Below the pieces are notes generated by a model. That model searched no databases. It was not told the DNA's origin and was given only the letters and a program-made list of their open reading frames with translations. From an uncultured cyanobacterium (lineage in GTDB: Bacteria; Cyanobacteriota; Cyanobacteriia; Cyanobacteriales; Nostocaceae), in assembly GCA_903903925.1 (NCBI GenBank), contig CAIVAU010000224.1, forward strand, positions 1-33,378: a stretch of DNA of 33,378 bases, written 5' to 3'. This document shows, piece by piece, positions 23,392 through 31,950 of the stretch. How positions within the stretch are numbered: the first letter of the stretch is position 1; the number at the start of each line of letters is the position of its first letter. The position numbers and the translations under genes are program-made.

Positions 23392-23940
23392 TTGACCAGA
23401 TTTCTAAAATTCGTGACATCCCCCCATGATAAGAACTTAATCAGTTCGGTAATCCGGCTATTGGGAGAAGACTGATCTAGGGGTTTTAGAGTCACTATAT
23501 ATAAGTGAGTGTTGAAAAATTATTTCAGTATGTTATTCAAACAAACTTATTATCGATTATAATAGAAAGATTTATCGCAAGTACTTTACTATCTACCCAA
23601 TTTGTCGTAAGATTAAACAAGTAAAACTCATACTGACTTCATATTGTAACCGTCGCCAGCAACTAAGGAAAAGAGAATTCTTGCAAACAATCAACCTACA
23701 GATGTGTAGTAGAAGGGACATTTTGCCAGGGAGGAGCAAGCCCCGTAAGCAAGTGTTCTCCTAAAAGAGTTGAGGTAGGGAAGGGGAACCGACCCTAGAG
23801 ACTCACCGTCTCTACAGATTCGGTATCGACCAATTGTACAAATGGGAGTTTCCAGATTTCGTAATGTAGTTGCTACCCTTCCCAATCCGCTAAGAGTGAT
23901 TAAATTTTTATTGTGTTTCCGGAGTAGAGGACACGCACCA
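23392..23940 (+). promoter_or_regulatory. Long leader/promoter region of the sigma factor gene
   Basis: No gene is supported here. A TATAAT at 23558-23563 with TTCAAA at 23536-23541 (16-bp spacer) could be a promoter, giving a 5' leader near 370 nt. AGAGAC-TCACC-GTCTCT near 23799-23815 is a small hairpin of a common intergenic repeat type. An ATG at 23842 is in frame with the sigma gene but adds an unrelated basic leader; the supported start is 23941. Confidence 0.35.
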
Positions 23941-24924
23941 ATGCCTACTGTTAACGCCCAAACTGAAAATACCAACACCAAATTCACAGCTGATATGGTA
24001 CGAACCTATCTGCGGGAGATTGGTCGTGTACCACTGCTAACCCGTGAACAAGAGATTGTCTATGGGAAGCAGGTGCAACAAATGATGATACTCGTAGAAG
24101 CTAAGGAAGCTTTGGCGAAAAAACTGCACCGCGAACCAACCCTACAAGAGTGGGCTGACCATGTTCGTCAATCTGAGACTGATCTCAAACAGACAGTGCA
24201 GCAAGGTAAGCGAGCTAAGCAGAAAATGATAGAAGCGAATTTGCGCTTAGTGGTAGCTATTGCCAAGAAGTACCAAAAGCGGAACATGGAGTTTTTGGAT
24301 CTGATCCAAGAAGGAACTCTAGGATTAGAGAGGGGTGTAGAGAAATTTGACCCGACACGAGGTTATAAGTTCTCAACCTATGCTTACTGGTGGATTCGCC
24401 AAGCCATTACTCGGGCGATCGCTCAACAAGGTCGTACTATCCGCCTACCAATTCACATTACTGAGAAACTGAACAAAATCAAAAAAGTCCAACGGGAACT
24501 CGCGCAACAGTTAGGGCGATCGCCCTCACCCAGCGAAATTGCCAAAGAACTTGAGATTGAACCAGCTCAGATCCGCGAGTATCTGAACATGGCGCGTCAG
24601 CCAGTTTCGTTGGATGTAAAGGTTGGTGATAATCAAGATACTGAGTTGCAAGAAATGCTAGAAGATGAAGGCCCATCTCCAGAGCATTATATGACTCAGG
24701 AATTCTTGCGCCAAGACCTGAACAACATGCTCGCAGAACTGACCCCCCAACAGCGAGAAGTTCTAGCCCTGCGCTTTGGTTTAGAGGATGGTAACGAAAT
24801 GTCTTTAGCAAAAGTCGGTGAAAGGTTGAATCTTAGCCGAGAACGTGTCCGTCAGCTAGAGCATCAAGCCCTTGCTCACCTGCGTCGTCGGCGCTCTAAT
24901 GTTAAAGAATACGTTGCTAGCTAA
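23941..24924 (+). CDS. Group 2 sigma-70 family RNA polymerase sigma factor
   Basis: A 327-residue sigma factor of the cyanobacterial group 2 (SigB/SigC/SigD/SigE-like) kind, closest in feel to SigB. Region 1.2 is DMVRTYLREIGRVPLLTREQEIVYGKQVQ, region 2 runs from about 95 to 165 with NLRLVVAIAKKYQKRNMEFLDLIQEG and the -10 recognition FSTYAYWWIRQAITRAI, region 3 covers 175-250, and region 4 (262-318) ends in the -35 helix-turn-helix LSRERVRQLEHQALAHLRRR. There is no long acidic region 1.1, so it is a non-essential alternative factor for stress, nitrogen or stationary response. I chose the ATG at 23941 because GGAGTAGAGGA precedes it and the protein then starts as such factors do. Confidence 0.93.
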   Translation: MPTVNAQTENTNTKFTADMVRTYLREIGRVPLLTREQEIVYGKQVQQMMILVEAKEALAKKLHREPTLQEWADHVRQSETDLKQTVQQGKRAKQKMIEANLRLVVAIAKKYQKRNMEFLDLIQEGTLGLERGVEKFDPTRGYKFSTYAYWWIRQAITRAIAQQGRTIRLPIHITEKLNKIKKVQRELAQQLGRSPSPSEIAKELEIEPAQIREYLNMARQPVSLDVKVGDNQDTELQEMLEDEGPSPEHYMTQEFLRQDLNNMLAELTPQQREVLALRFGLEDGNEMSLAKVGERLNLSRERVRQLEHQALAHLRRRRSNVKEYVAS

Positions 24925-24929
24925 GGTAG

Positions 24930-24952
24930 TCAAGACGCGAAACCTGTCGCGT
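24930..24952. repeat. Inverted repeat AGACGCGA/TCGCGTCT
   Basis: A perfect 8-bp stem with a 6-nt loop just after the sigma gene stop, of the GACGCGAAACCTGTCGCGTC type often seen between cyanobacterial genes. It may stabilise the mRNA end together with the terminator that follows. Confidence 0.7.
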
Positions 24953-24971
24953 CTCTACAGATGGAGTGACG

Positions 24972-25001
24972 CGCCCCCTGAACTCAGGGGGCGATTTGTT
25001 T
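24972..25001 (+). terminator. Intrinsic terminator of the sigma factor gene
   Basis: CGCCCCCTG pairs perfectly with CAGGGGGCG (24972-24980 and 24985-24993) with an AACT loop, followed by ATTTGTTT. A C-rich CCCCTCTCCCC repeat region (25010-25070) follows, with nothing else visible up to 25240. Confidence 0.8.
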
Positions 25002-25240
25002 ATCAGGCTACCCCCTCTCCCCACACTCCCCCCTCTCTCCTACCTACCCCCTCTCCCTACACTCCAAGTCATGGTAGTCTAATAACATCCCTTAAACTCA
25101 ATCAAGAATTTATTTGTTTTCAGAGCTTTTTAACTCACAATATAAATCAAACCTCCGACTGAGCCTTTGTCCATCAATAGTTGGTTAAGGTCTAAGTAAG
25201 TAGTGGAAAACATAGATAATTTTTTAACAGGAGAAATTGG

Positions 25241-26079
25241 GTGAAATATTTTAATAAGTTACTTCCCCATCGTCAGTTGAGAATTCCCCTACTTGGCTTA
25301 CTTCTCATCCTTGGTGGCGTTTTTGCCTATCGCGCTAAACCAGTACTAAGTACCCAAATGGAATACTTACGTACACTCAGAGCATCAGTACCTAATAGTC
25401 AAACGTACACTTGGTTACAAAGAAATCCTGCCTTTGACGCGGGATCTATCCACAAAAAAGCCCACCTCCGCAGAAGACTTGGCTTTCAATCTAGCCTGAA
25501 GACAGAGCACTTCCAAAGAATACCAAGCTTACAATCTAGCCTTAAGGCAGCTCGCCTCAAAAGAGCGATCGCAAAATCATCTCACGCTTCAAAGACCTTA
25601 CTAGTTGCAAGTCATCAACAACAAACCTACACTTGGTTACAGCGAAGTTCTCCAGCATTAGTCGCAAAACCTCAAGCATCCGTAGCCCAAGCAAAAGTAG
25701 CACCAAAGGTAAGTTTCCCACAACACAATGGTGTTTACCTCTATGGTCAATCGCCACGACCAGGTGAATTAGGGCAGGGCTATATCGTATTTGAAAAGCA
25801 ACAAAATAACGTAGTTGGTGCGTTGTACATACCTAGCTCTGAACTTAGTTGTTTTAACGGTACAATCTACCCATCAGGAGAGTTAGCTATGACGGTTAGA
25901 GGTTATGTTGGTGAATCAAGTCCGACTCAGGTCGCCACAAACAATACAATACCTCGCCTAAGCGACGACGAGCCAACCACCTATGCTCACTCCATAGCAC
26001 TGCAAGACTATTATCACCTAAATTCCGTGAGTGCTAAAGACCGCCAAATTTTACAAATGTGTAAATCAAGAAGTCAGTA

Positions 26080-26080
<1 letters not shown>
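25241..26080 (+). CDS. Exported or membrane-anchored protein of unknown function with internal repeats
   Basis: A 279-residue protein from a GTG preceded by CAGGAGAAATT. Residues 13-30 form an N-terminal signal or anchor. The middle is basic and repeated: QTYTWLQR at 54-61 and 128-135, and QSSLK at 83-87 and 98-102. The C-terminal part (about 160-275) is a compact domain with HNGVYLYGQSPRPGELGQGY, IVFEKQQNNVVGALYIPSSE and a Cys in SCFNG, which I think recurs in cyanobacterial secreted proteins, but I have no function for it. The final residues SRSQ and the TAG are encoded by the start of the heptamer array (AGTCAG-TAG). Single gene, convergent with cobO. Confidence 0.68.
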
Positions 26081-26238
<158 letters not shown>

Positions 26239-26267
26239 AATTTATTCTAACTCCCCATTCTGCACTC

Positions 26268-26945
26268 TTAGTATTCAATCCCTGGTTGCGCTTTAACACC
26301 TTGGTCACGGAAGGGATGCTTAATCAAAGTCATTTCTGTGACTAAGTCAGCACGTTCGATTAATGCTGTGGGTGCGCTTCTACCTGTCAGAATCACATGA
26401 TTAGCTGCTGGCTTATGTTCTAATCCAGCTAAAACTTCTTCAACTCGTAAGTAGCCGAGCTTAATAGCAATATTGATTTCATCCAACAGCACCAGCTTGA
26501 AGTCTGGGTTACGGATATATTCTAATCCTTTTTGCCAAGCGGCGATCGCTTTTTCAATATCGCGATCGCGGTCTTGGGTTTCCCAGGTGAAGCCTTCGCC
26601 CATAGCATGAAATTCTAACTGGTCTGGCCAAAGACTGAAAACCTGTTTTTCAGCAGGTTCCCAAGCCCCTTTGATAAATTGGATGATTGCCACCTTATAC
26701 CCATGACCAAGCGATCGTAAAACCATCCCCAAAGCTGCGGTCGTTTTTCCCTTACCATTGCCTGTGTTAACAATGACCAACCCTTTTTCTGGTGATGCTT
26801 GAGCAACTCGCTGATCCTGTACTTCTTTACGTCGCTGCATCTTTTTGCGATACTGCTCATCAGTGAGAGAAGACGATTCTGCAACAGTTATATCACTGGT
26901 GGTTTCAAAAGATCCGGTTGTATGTATTTGGGAATCCATTGTCAT
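26268..26945 (-). CDS. cobO: Cob(I)yrinic acid a,c-diamide adenosyltransferase
   Basis: A 225-residue protein of the CobO/BtuR/CobA type. The P-loop is G62-NGKGKTT, followed by AALGMVLRSLGHGYKVAIIQFIKG, then the active-site region LEFHAMGEGFTWET and LVLLDEINIAIKLGYL, VILTGRSAP and the end DQGVKAQPGIEY, all hallmarks of the family. It transfers the 5'-deoxyadenosyl group of ATP to the cobalt of a corrinoid, giving adenosyl-B12 or pseudo-B12. I start at the ATG at 26945; a TTG one codon earlier is possible. The N-terminal ~50 residues before the P-loop are a low-complexity leader, common in cyanobacterial versions. The gene is convergent with 25241-26080 and divergent from the GH13 gene. Confidence 0.94.
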   Translation of the reverse strand: MTMDSQIHTTGSFETTSDITVAESSSLTDEQYRKKMQRRKEVQDQRVAQASPEKGLVIVNTGNGKGKTTAALGMVLRSLGHGYKVAIIQFIKGAWEPAEKQVFSLWPDQLEFHAMGEGFTWETQDRDRDIEKAIAAWQKGLEYIRNPDFKLVLLDEINIAIKLGYLRVEEVLAGLEHKPAANHVILTGRSAPTALIERADLVTEMTLIKHPFRDQGVKAQPGIEY

Positions 26946-27083
26946 CAAATTTTTCGCATTTAAGTAGAGTGAGCATTGCCTACCCTACAGTAGACGTGTA
27001 TTAGAGTCAATTAAAAACCTCTCTAAGACTTACTTTATAAAGATGTGTCCAGCGAGATTATCCTCAAAAATACCAACCCTTTG

Positions 27084-27110
27084 TTAGCTTTCTTACCTTG
27101 GGAAAGCTAA
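27084..27110. repeat. 9-bp inverted repeat upstream of the GH13 gene
   Basis: TTAGCTTTC (27084-27092) and GAAAGCTAA (27102-27110) with a 9-nt loop in the gap between cobO and the GH13 gene. No T-tract follows; it may be an operator or a leader hairpin. Confidence 0.55.
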
Positions 27111-27218
27111 ACTCATTGGATATTTTTCTAATTGCAAATCCCTAAGTGCATAAGTTGATTTTGCTGAAATCTATCTGTCAATGCATCAGTTCAAAAAAGT
27201 AGGGAACCGCTATATTCT

Positions 27219-29072
27219 ATGAAACTTTTACCACTGGATAAACTTGGAGCTAGAGAAGTAGAGAGTGGAATTGTTGAGTTTGGACTATTTCTACCTTGGG
27301 TTTCGGCAAAGGACGGCAATCAACTGCGGGTCAAAATCATCCACGAAGACGATCAATTCCTACAAGACTTTCAGCCGCAGGAATTTGAAATGGCACATTC
27401 AACAGACCCAGAATACGGTGATTATTGGTCAGTTAAAGTAGAGATCAAAAGCCAAGCAAAACCAAGCACAAAATCTGCGTGGGGGATGCCCGGTAAATAC
27501 ATTTATCGCTATTGTCTACAAAATCCTAATCACCCAGAAATAGATTGGATTATCGACCCTTTTGGCAGAGAGTTTGGCATCGGCAAGTTATCCTCGATCA
27601 CGTTGGGATACTCTGAGTATGTCTGGAACGAGAATGAAAATGTGTGGAAAACTCCTGCATTGAAAGATTTGATAATTTACGAATTGATGATCGACGAGTT
27701 TGCTCTAGGTATCGAAAAAACAATTGAGCGACTGGATTATCTAGCAGATCTAGGAATTAACTGTATTGAGTTGATGCCGGTTGACCACGTAGCCATGACC
27801 GTAGACTGGGGCTATTTGCCCATTGGGTACTTTGGTGTAGATGATCGATTTGGCAAAAGTAAAGATCTGCAAAAATTGATAGATTCCGCACACCAAAAAA
27901 ATATTGCTATCATTGTAGACTCTGTTTATGGTCATACTAGCGACAGTTTTCCTTACTCTTATGTTTACAGGCAACTAGCTTACCGTGAGAATCCTGTCAT
28001 GGGTCCGTTTGCCAAGGATTATTTTGGTGAAAGCACAGACTATAATCGCCAGTTTACCCAAGATTTTTTCTTTACAGTCAATTACTACTGGCTAGATCGT
28101 TATCACGTTGATGGCTTTCGGTATGACTGCGTACCTAATTACTGGGATGGATCTACGGGAAACGGCTACGCTAACTTAACTTATCATACATACCAAACGG
28201 TCAAAGAAAAGAAAGATGCTAGTGGTCACTGGCAGAGATTTTTTCACAACGATACTATCAACCTCATCCAGTGTGCTGAACAATTGGAGGGACCAAAAGA
28301 GATTCTTCAGCAAACTTATAGTAACTGCACATGGCAAAACGAGACGTTGAGTGCAGCCGAAAGCATCGCTCATGGAGAGCAAGACAAATTGACTGCTTTC
28401 GGCTTTCAGTTAGGTCTTTTTGGTTATCCGCTAGAGGTGACAACTAACGGTGACAAAGTCGCGAAAACCGCATTGCAATATATTGAGAATCATGACCACT
28501 CACGCTTTGTCTGCAACTTCGGCACTATTTCTCGCGATGATGTCTTATTGCAAGAGGGAAATCGCGACCTATGGTATAAAGTGCAGCCATATTTGATCGG
28601 GATACTTACAGCCCTTGGTATTCCCATGGTTTGGCAAGGTCAAGAGTTTGGGGAAAACTACTATATCCCAGACCAAGGTTTTGGGCGAGTGATGGTGTTT
28701 AGGCCAGTTCGCTGGGATTATTTCTATGACCCCATAGGCAAAAGCACGATTTCTTTAGTACGGAAGCTGATTAAACTGCGCCGGGAGCAAACTCAGTTCC
28801 GGGATGGCAACTATTTCTTTTACAATGAGTATGACCGTTACCAATCTAAAAACGTTTTGCTTTTCTCTCGCCAATATGGCAATAGCTTCAGCTTGGTAGC
28901 ACTCAATTTTAGTGACTCAGACCAGGAAGTGCCATTCTGGTTTCCCATCAGCGGAGATTATCATGAAGAACTTCACGGACAAAACAACTTGGTAGGTGTT
29001 CCAAGTTATGTGGAGTACTGGTTGACTATCCCCAGCAACTATGGACGTATTTGGACTGTAAAAAGCACCTAG
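27219..29072 (+). CDS. GH13 alpha-amylase family protein, branching-enzyme-like layout
   Basis: A 617-residue enzyme. Residues 1-115 form an N-terminal beta domain (CBM48-like), followed by a (beta/alpha)8 barrel: LIIYELMIDEFALG, region I DSVYGHT (234-240), region II GFRYDCV with the nucleophile D303, region III IQCAEQLE with the acid/base E354, region IV YIENHDHSRF with D426, and a C-terminal beta domain with FFYNEYDRYQSKNVLLFSRQ. The G-H of region I is as in branching enzymes and trehalohydrolases rather than the N-H of plain amylases. It probably acts on alpha-1,4 or 1,6 glucans, but the exact reaction is not clear. The three catalytic residues are intact. Single gene; no trehalose or glycogen gene adjoins it. 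Confidence 0.87.
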   Translation: MKLLPLDKLGAREVESGIVEFGLFLPWVSAKDGNQLRVKIIHEDDQFLQDFQPQEFEMAHSTDPEYGDYWSVKVEIKSQAKPSTKSAWGMPGKYIYRYCLQNPNHPEIDWIIDPFGREFGIGKLSSITLGYSEYVWNENENVWKTPALKDLIIYELMIDEFALGIEKTIERLDYLADLGINCIELMPVDHVAMTVDWGYLPIGYFGVDDRFGKSKDLQKLIDSAHQKNIAIIVDSVYGHTSDSFPYSYVYRQLAYRENPVMGPFAKDYFGESTDYNRQFTQDFFFTVNYYWLDRYHVDGFRYDCVPNYWDGSTGNGYANLTYHTYQTVKEKKDASGHWQRFFHNDTINLIQCAEQLEGPKEILQQTYSNCTWQNETLSAAESIAHGEQDKLTAFGFQLGLFGYPLEVTTNGDKVAKTALQYIENHDHSRFVCNFGTISRDDVLLQEGNRDLWYKVQPYLIGILTALGIPMVWQGQEFGENYYIPDQGFGRVMVFRPVRWDYFYDPIGKSTISLVRKLIKLRREQTQFRDGNYFFYNEYDRYQSKNVLLFSRQYGNSFSLVALNFSDSDQEVPFWFPISGDYHEELHGQNNLVGVPSYVEYWLTIPSNYGRIWTVKST

Positions 29073-29245
29073 TACTGCTTCGCGAAAGTCAAAAGTAATA
29101 TGTATCAAGGCTTTTGCCTGTTTGAAATGGTTGCTTTATTTCCGCCGCGTTGTACTAGTACCGTAAGGTGAAATAAAGAGTAAGCAAAGAATTTGCCGAA
29201 ACCTGGATAGCATAGTATCCAGCATGTTTATTGTAACGACCAAAA

Positions 29246-30418
29246 ATGTCAAAACAACTAGGCAAAAAAATCTCACCTGCACCAATGCCAACCGATATTG
29301 GGGTGGTTGATTTAATTGATCATTACTTCACCGCCTACAACTCCGCACGGTTACGAGAGATCTGCCATCTGCTGAGTCAGGATGTGCTACAGGAAGGAGT
29401 GACAGTGGGAGTTAGCCTTTCCGGTGCGATGACACCAGCCGGATTAGGGGTGTCTGTACTTGCACCCCTAATTCGCAATGGCTTTATTGACTGGATTATT
29501 AGCACTGGTGCTAATCTTTACCATGATATGCACTACGGTTTAGGTTTTGAACTGTTTGCAGGCAATCCCTTTTTGGATGATGTGAAGCTGCGTCAGCAAA
29601 GCACTATCCGTATTTATGACATCATCTTTGGCTATGATGTGCTATTGGAAACAGATGCTTTTATCCGCAAGATTCTCCAAGCAGAACCATTCCAGAAGCG
29701 AATGGGAACGGCTGAGTTTCACTATCTGTTGGGAAAATATGTGCGGGAGGTAGAAAAGCAATTGGGCGTTAAACATTCCTGCTTGCTAGCTACAGCATAC
29801 GAGTATGGTGTTCCAATTTACACTTCTTCCCCAGGAGATAGTTCTATTGGGATGAACGTTGCTGCTTTATCATTAGAAGGTTCTAAATTGATCTTAGATC
29901 CGTCAATTGACGTGAATGAGACAGCGGCGATCGCCTATTATGCCCGTGAAAGAGAAGGCAAAAGCGCAGCTGTCATTATCGGTGGTGGTAGCCCCAAAAA
30001 CTTTTTACTACAAACCCAACCGCAAATTCATGAAGTCCTAGGACTAGAAGAACGGGGACATGATTTCTTTGTCCAGTTTACCGATGCCCGTCCAGATACC
30101 GGAGGCTTATCTGGTGCAACACCCAGCGAAGCCGTGAGTTGGGGGAAAATAGACCCAGATGAGTTACCAAGCACAATTGTTTGTTATACAGATAGCACGA
30201 TTGCACTGCCTCTAGTAACAGCTTACGTCATGAACCAGTGCCCACCACGTTCCTTGAAGCGGTTGTATGACAAACGAGAACAGATGTTTGAAAAACTGCA
30301 AACAGACTATCTAAAAGCTAAAACCCAGCCATCAGATCAAGTTCCATCTGCTGTTGCTGAGACTGCTTCCCATGATGTCGCAACCTATCCTTGTGGTCGG
30401 CTGATTCCTGATAATTAA
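29246..30418 (+). CDS. speY: Deoxyhypusine synthase-like protein, homospermidine synthesis
   Basis: A 390-residue protein of the deoxyhypusine synthase fold: LSGAMTPAGLGVSVLAPLIRNG, then STGANLYHDMHYGLG, the NAD-binding VIIGGGSPKNFLLQ and SGATPSEAVSWGK301, where the lysine matches the catalytic lysine of eukaryotic deoxyhypusine synthase. Bacteria lack eIF5A, so the substrate must differ; in Anabaena the homolog SpeY is reported to be needed for homospermidine. The same role is inferred here. Length and motifs are complete. There is a Pro/Ser/Ala tail after about residue 350. The stop is followed by GTTAGTTGTTAG repeats in the same orientation. Confidence 0.87.
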   Translation: MSKQLGKKISPAPMPTDIGVVDLIDHYFTAYNSARLREICHLLSQDVLQEGVTVGVSLSGAMTPAGLGVSVLAPLIRNGFIDWIISTGANLYHDMHYGLGFELFAGNPFLDDVKLRQQSTIRIYDIIFGYDVLLETDAFIRKILQAEPFQKRMGTAEFHYLLGKYVREVEKQLGVKHSCLLATAYEYGVPIYTSSPGDSSIGMNVAALSLEGSKLILDPSIDVNETAAIAYYAREREGKSAAVIIGGGSPKNFLLQTQPQIHEVLGLEERGHDFFVQFTDARPDTGGLSGATPSEAVSWGKIDPDELPSTIVCYTDSTIALPLVTAYVMNQCPPRSLKRLYDKREQMFEKLQTDYLKAKTQPSDQVPSAVAETASHDVATYPCGRLIPDN

Positions 30419-30429
30419 GAACTGTTAGT

Positions 30430-30595
30430 TGTTAGTTGTTAGGGGTTGGTAACTGTTACTCTGTGCAGATTTTTTATGTCAGAGAAGTGGTAGGGTGTTA
30501 GCACAACTACAAACTTTTTACAAGTCCTTAACTGAACATGATATGATTGGTTTCTCCTCAAACAACTAACCACTAACCACTGACAACTAACAATT
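30430..30595. repeat. GTTAGTTGTTAG and CAACTAACCACTAACC short repeats flanking a spacer
   Basis: Two sets of heptamer-like units in opposite orientation (30424-30450 and 30558-30595) enclose about 110 bp between speY and the ATPase gene. The right-hand set ends at the ATPase start codon, so its ribosome-binding site is not evident. Confidence 0.65.
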
Positions 30596-30597
30596 CA

Positions 30598-31950
30598 ATG
30601 ACTAAGTGTAATTTTTCGCGTGCTAATACGCTAAAATCTGCGTTTCAGGTTTGTAATGTCGAGCCGTTAGAAGGTGAAGACATAGAGCGTTACTATGTTG
30701 ACTTATCGACAGTACGCAAAACATCAGCAATTGAAAGTGTTAGTACTATTCTAGACTTTCAAGAAGCAGCACAATTCACTACAATTTTATTGACTGGACA
30801 TCGAGGTTGTGGCAAAAGTACAGAGTTAAAAAGAATCCAAAATGTGTGGCAAAAAGATTATCACGTAATTTATTTAGAAGTCAATGAAGAAACAGATATT
30901 AATGATGTTCGTTACACAGATTTATATTTAATTGTGATCAAACAAGTAGAGTTTGAGCTACGTAAATTAGGTTTAACATTTGATGCTTCACTCTTGAAAA
31001 ACTTTGAATCTTGGTTTAAAGACATTACAAAAGAGACAGAGCAAACTGTCGAAAACTCTATCAGTATCGAGGGAGAAACAACCCTAAAACCAGAAGCTCC
31101 ATTTATAGCTAAATTAATGGTTAAATTACTAGCACAAATCAAAGGTTCTAACAAGCAAAAAACCACAATTCGCCAAACTTTAGAAAAAGACCTGTCACGC
31201 CTGAAAGCAGATATTAACCTTTTATTGGCTGATGCATACGTTAAACTAAGAAGTAAGTTTCCTCTATATAAGGGTTTACTAATTATTTTTGATAATCTAG
31301 ACCGTGTTCCTCCTGCAGTTGCAGAGCATTTATTTTTTGACTATGCATCTCAGTTACAAGAACTGAATTGTACAATTATTTACACAGTACCAATTTCTGT
31401 TCTTTGTTCACCTAAAAATCCGCTCAACCAGTTTGATGGTAATCCTCATATTGTGCCAATGGTAAATATTTATGAATATGAACGAGATCGCTGCCATTTA
31501 AACTATAACCAAGCAGGGCTAGATGCAGTCGCCAGTCTAATTGAACGTCGGGTGGATATTGACGCAGTATTTGAATCTCGCCAGCAGTTACTTGATTTGG
31601 CAAAAGCTAGTGGGGGTCATGTACGCCAGTTAATGCAAATGATGCGGACTGCTTGCCAAACTTCCAGCACTCGTAATCATCCTAAAATTACTGCTGAAGA
31701 TATTACTTATGCAGTTAATCAACAGCAGTTTGGCTTTGAACGGTTTATTCCAGAAGAACACTATATATATTTAGCCAGAGTTTGCTTGACTAAGAATGTT
31801 AGCAAGGATGATATCGGTCAGTTGATGTTGTTTAATACCTCAGTTCTAGAATACAACGGCGATAAAAGATGGAATTACCCGAATCCAGTAGTGAAGCAAA
31901 ATGAATCCTTCAAAAAAGCCCTTGAATCCGCTCTTGCAGAACAATCTTAG
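30598..31950 (+). CDS. P-loop ATPase with C-terminal winged-helix-like region (STAND/AAA-type)
   Basis: A 450-residue protein. Walker A is G67-HRGCGKST75 and Walker B is LLIIFDNLDR (227-236), followed by IIYTVPISVLC as the sensor-1 strand. The GHRG.GKST loop and the DNLDR box place it among AAA+/STAND ATPases. Residues about 330-370 (LLDLAKASGGHVRQLMQMMR) form the arginine-containing helical lid, and 380-450 (PEEHYIYLARVCLTKN onward) look like a winged helix. It may be a signalling switch or a regulator of its partner. The next gene starts 50 bp before its stop in another frame, which indicates coupling. No effector domain is visible in this protein. Confidence 0.8.
   Translation: MTKCNFSRANTLKSAFQVCNVEPLEGEDIERYYVDLSTVRKTSAIESVSTILDFQEAAQFTTILLTGHRGCGKSTELKRIQNVWQKDYHVIYLEVNEETDINDVRYTDLYLIVIKQVEFELRKLGLTFDASLLKNFESWFKDITKETEQTVENSISIEGETTLKPEAPFIAKLMVKLLAQIKGSNKQKTTIRQTLEKDLSRLKADINLLLADAYVKLRSKFPLYKGLLIIFDNLDRVPPAVAEHLFFDYASQLQELNCTIIYTVPISVLCSPKNPLNQFDGNPHIVPMVNIYEYERDRCHLNYNQAGLDAVASLIERRVDIDAVFESRQQLLDLAKASGGHVRQLMQMMRTACQTSSTRNHPKITAEDITYAVNQQQFGFERFIPEEHYIYLARVCLTKNVSKDDIGQLMLFNTSVLEYNGDKRWNYPNPVVKQNESFKKALESALAEQS

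Noticed and set aside
23115..23495. Long open frames on both strands through the CCCTGCT array
   Set aside because: A heptamer without stop codons stays open in all frames; the predicted proteins are simple seven-residue repeats (PCSLLPA, GSREQGA) without a real start context.
23842..23940. Earlier ATG giving a 33-residue N-terminal extension of the sigma factor
   Set aside because: The extension (MGVSRFRNVV...) has no sigma-like sequence and the ATG at 23941 has a good ribosome-binding site and the usual start.
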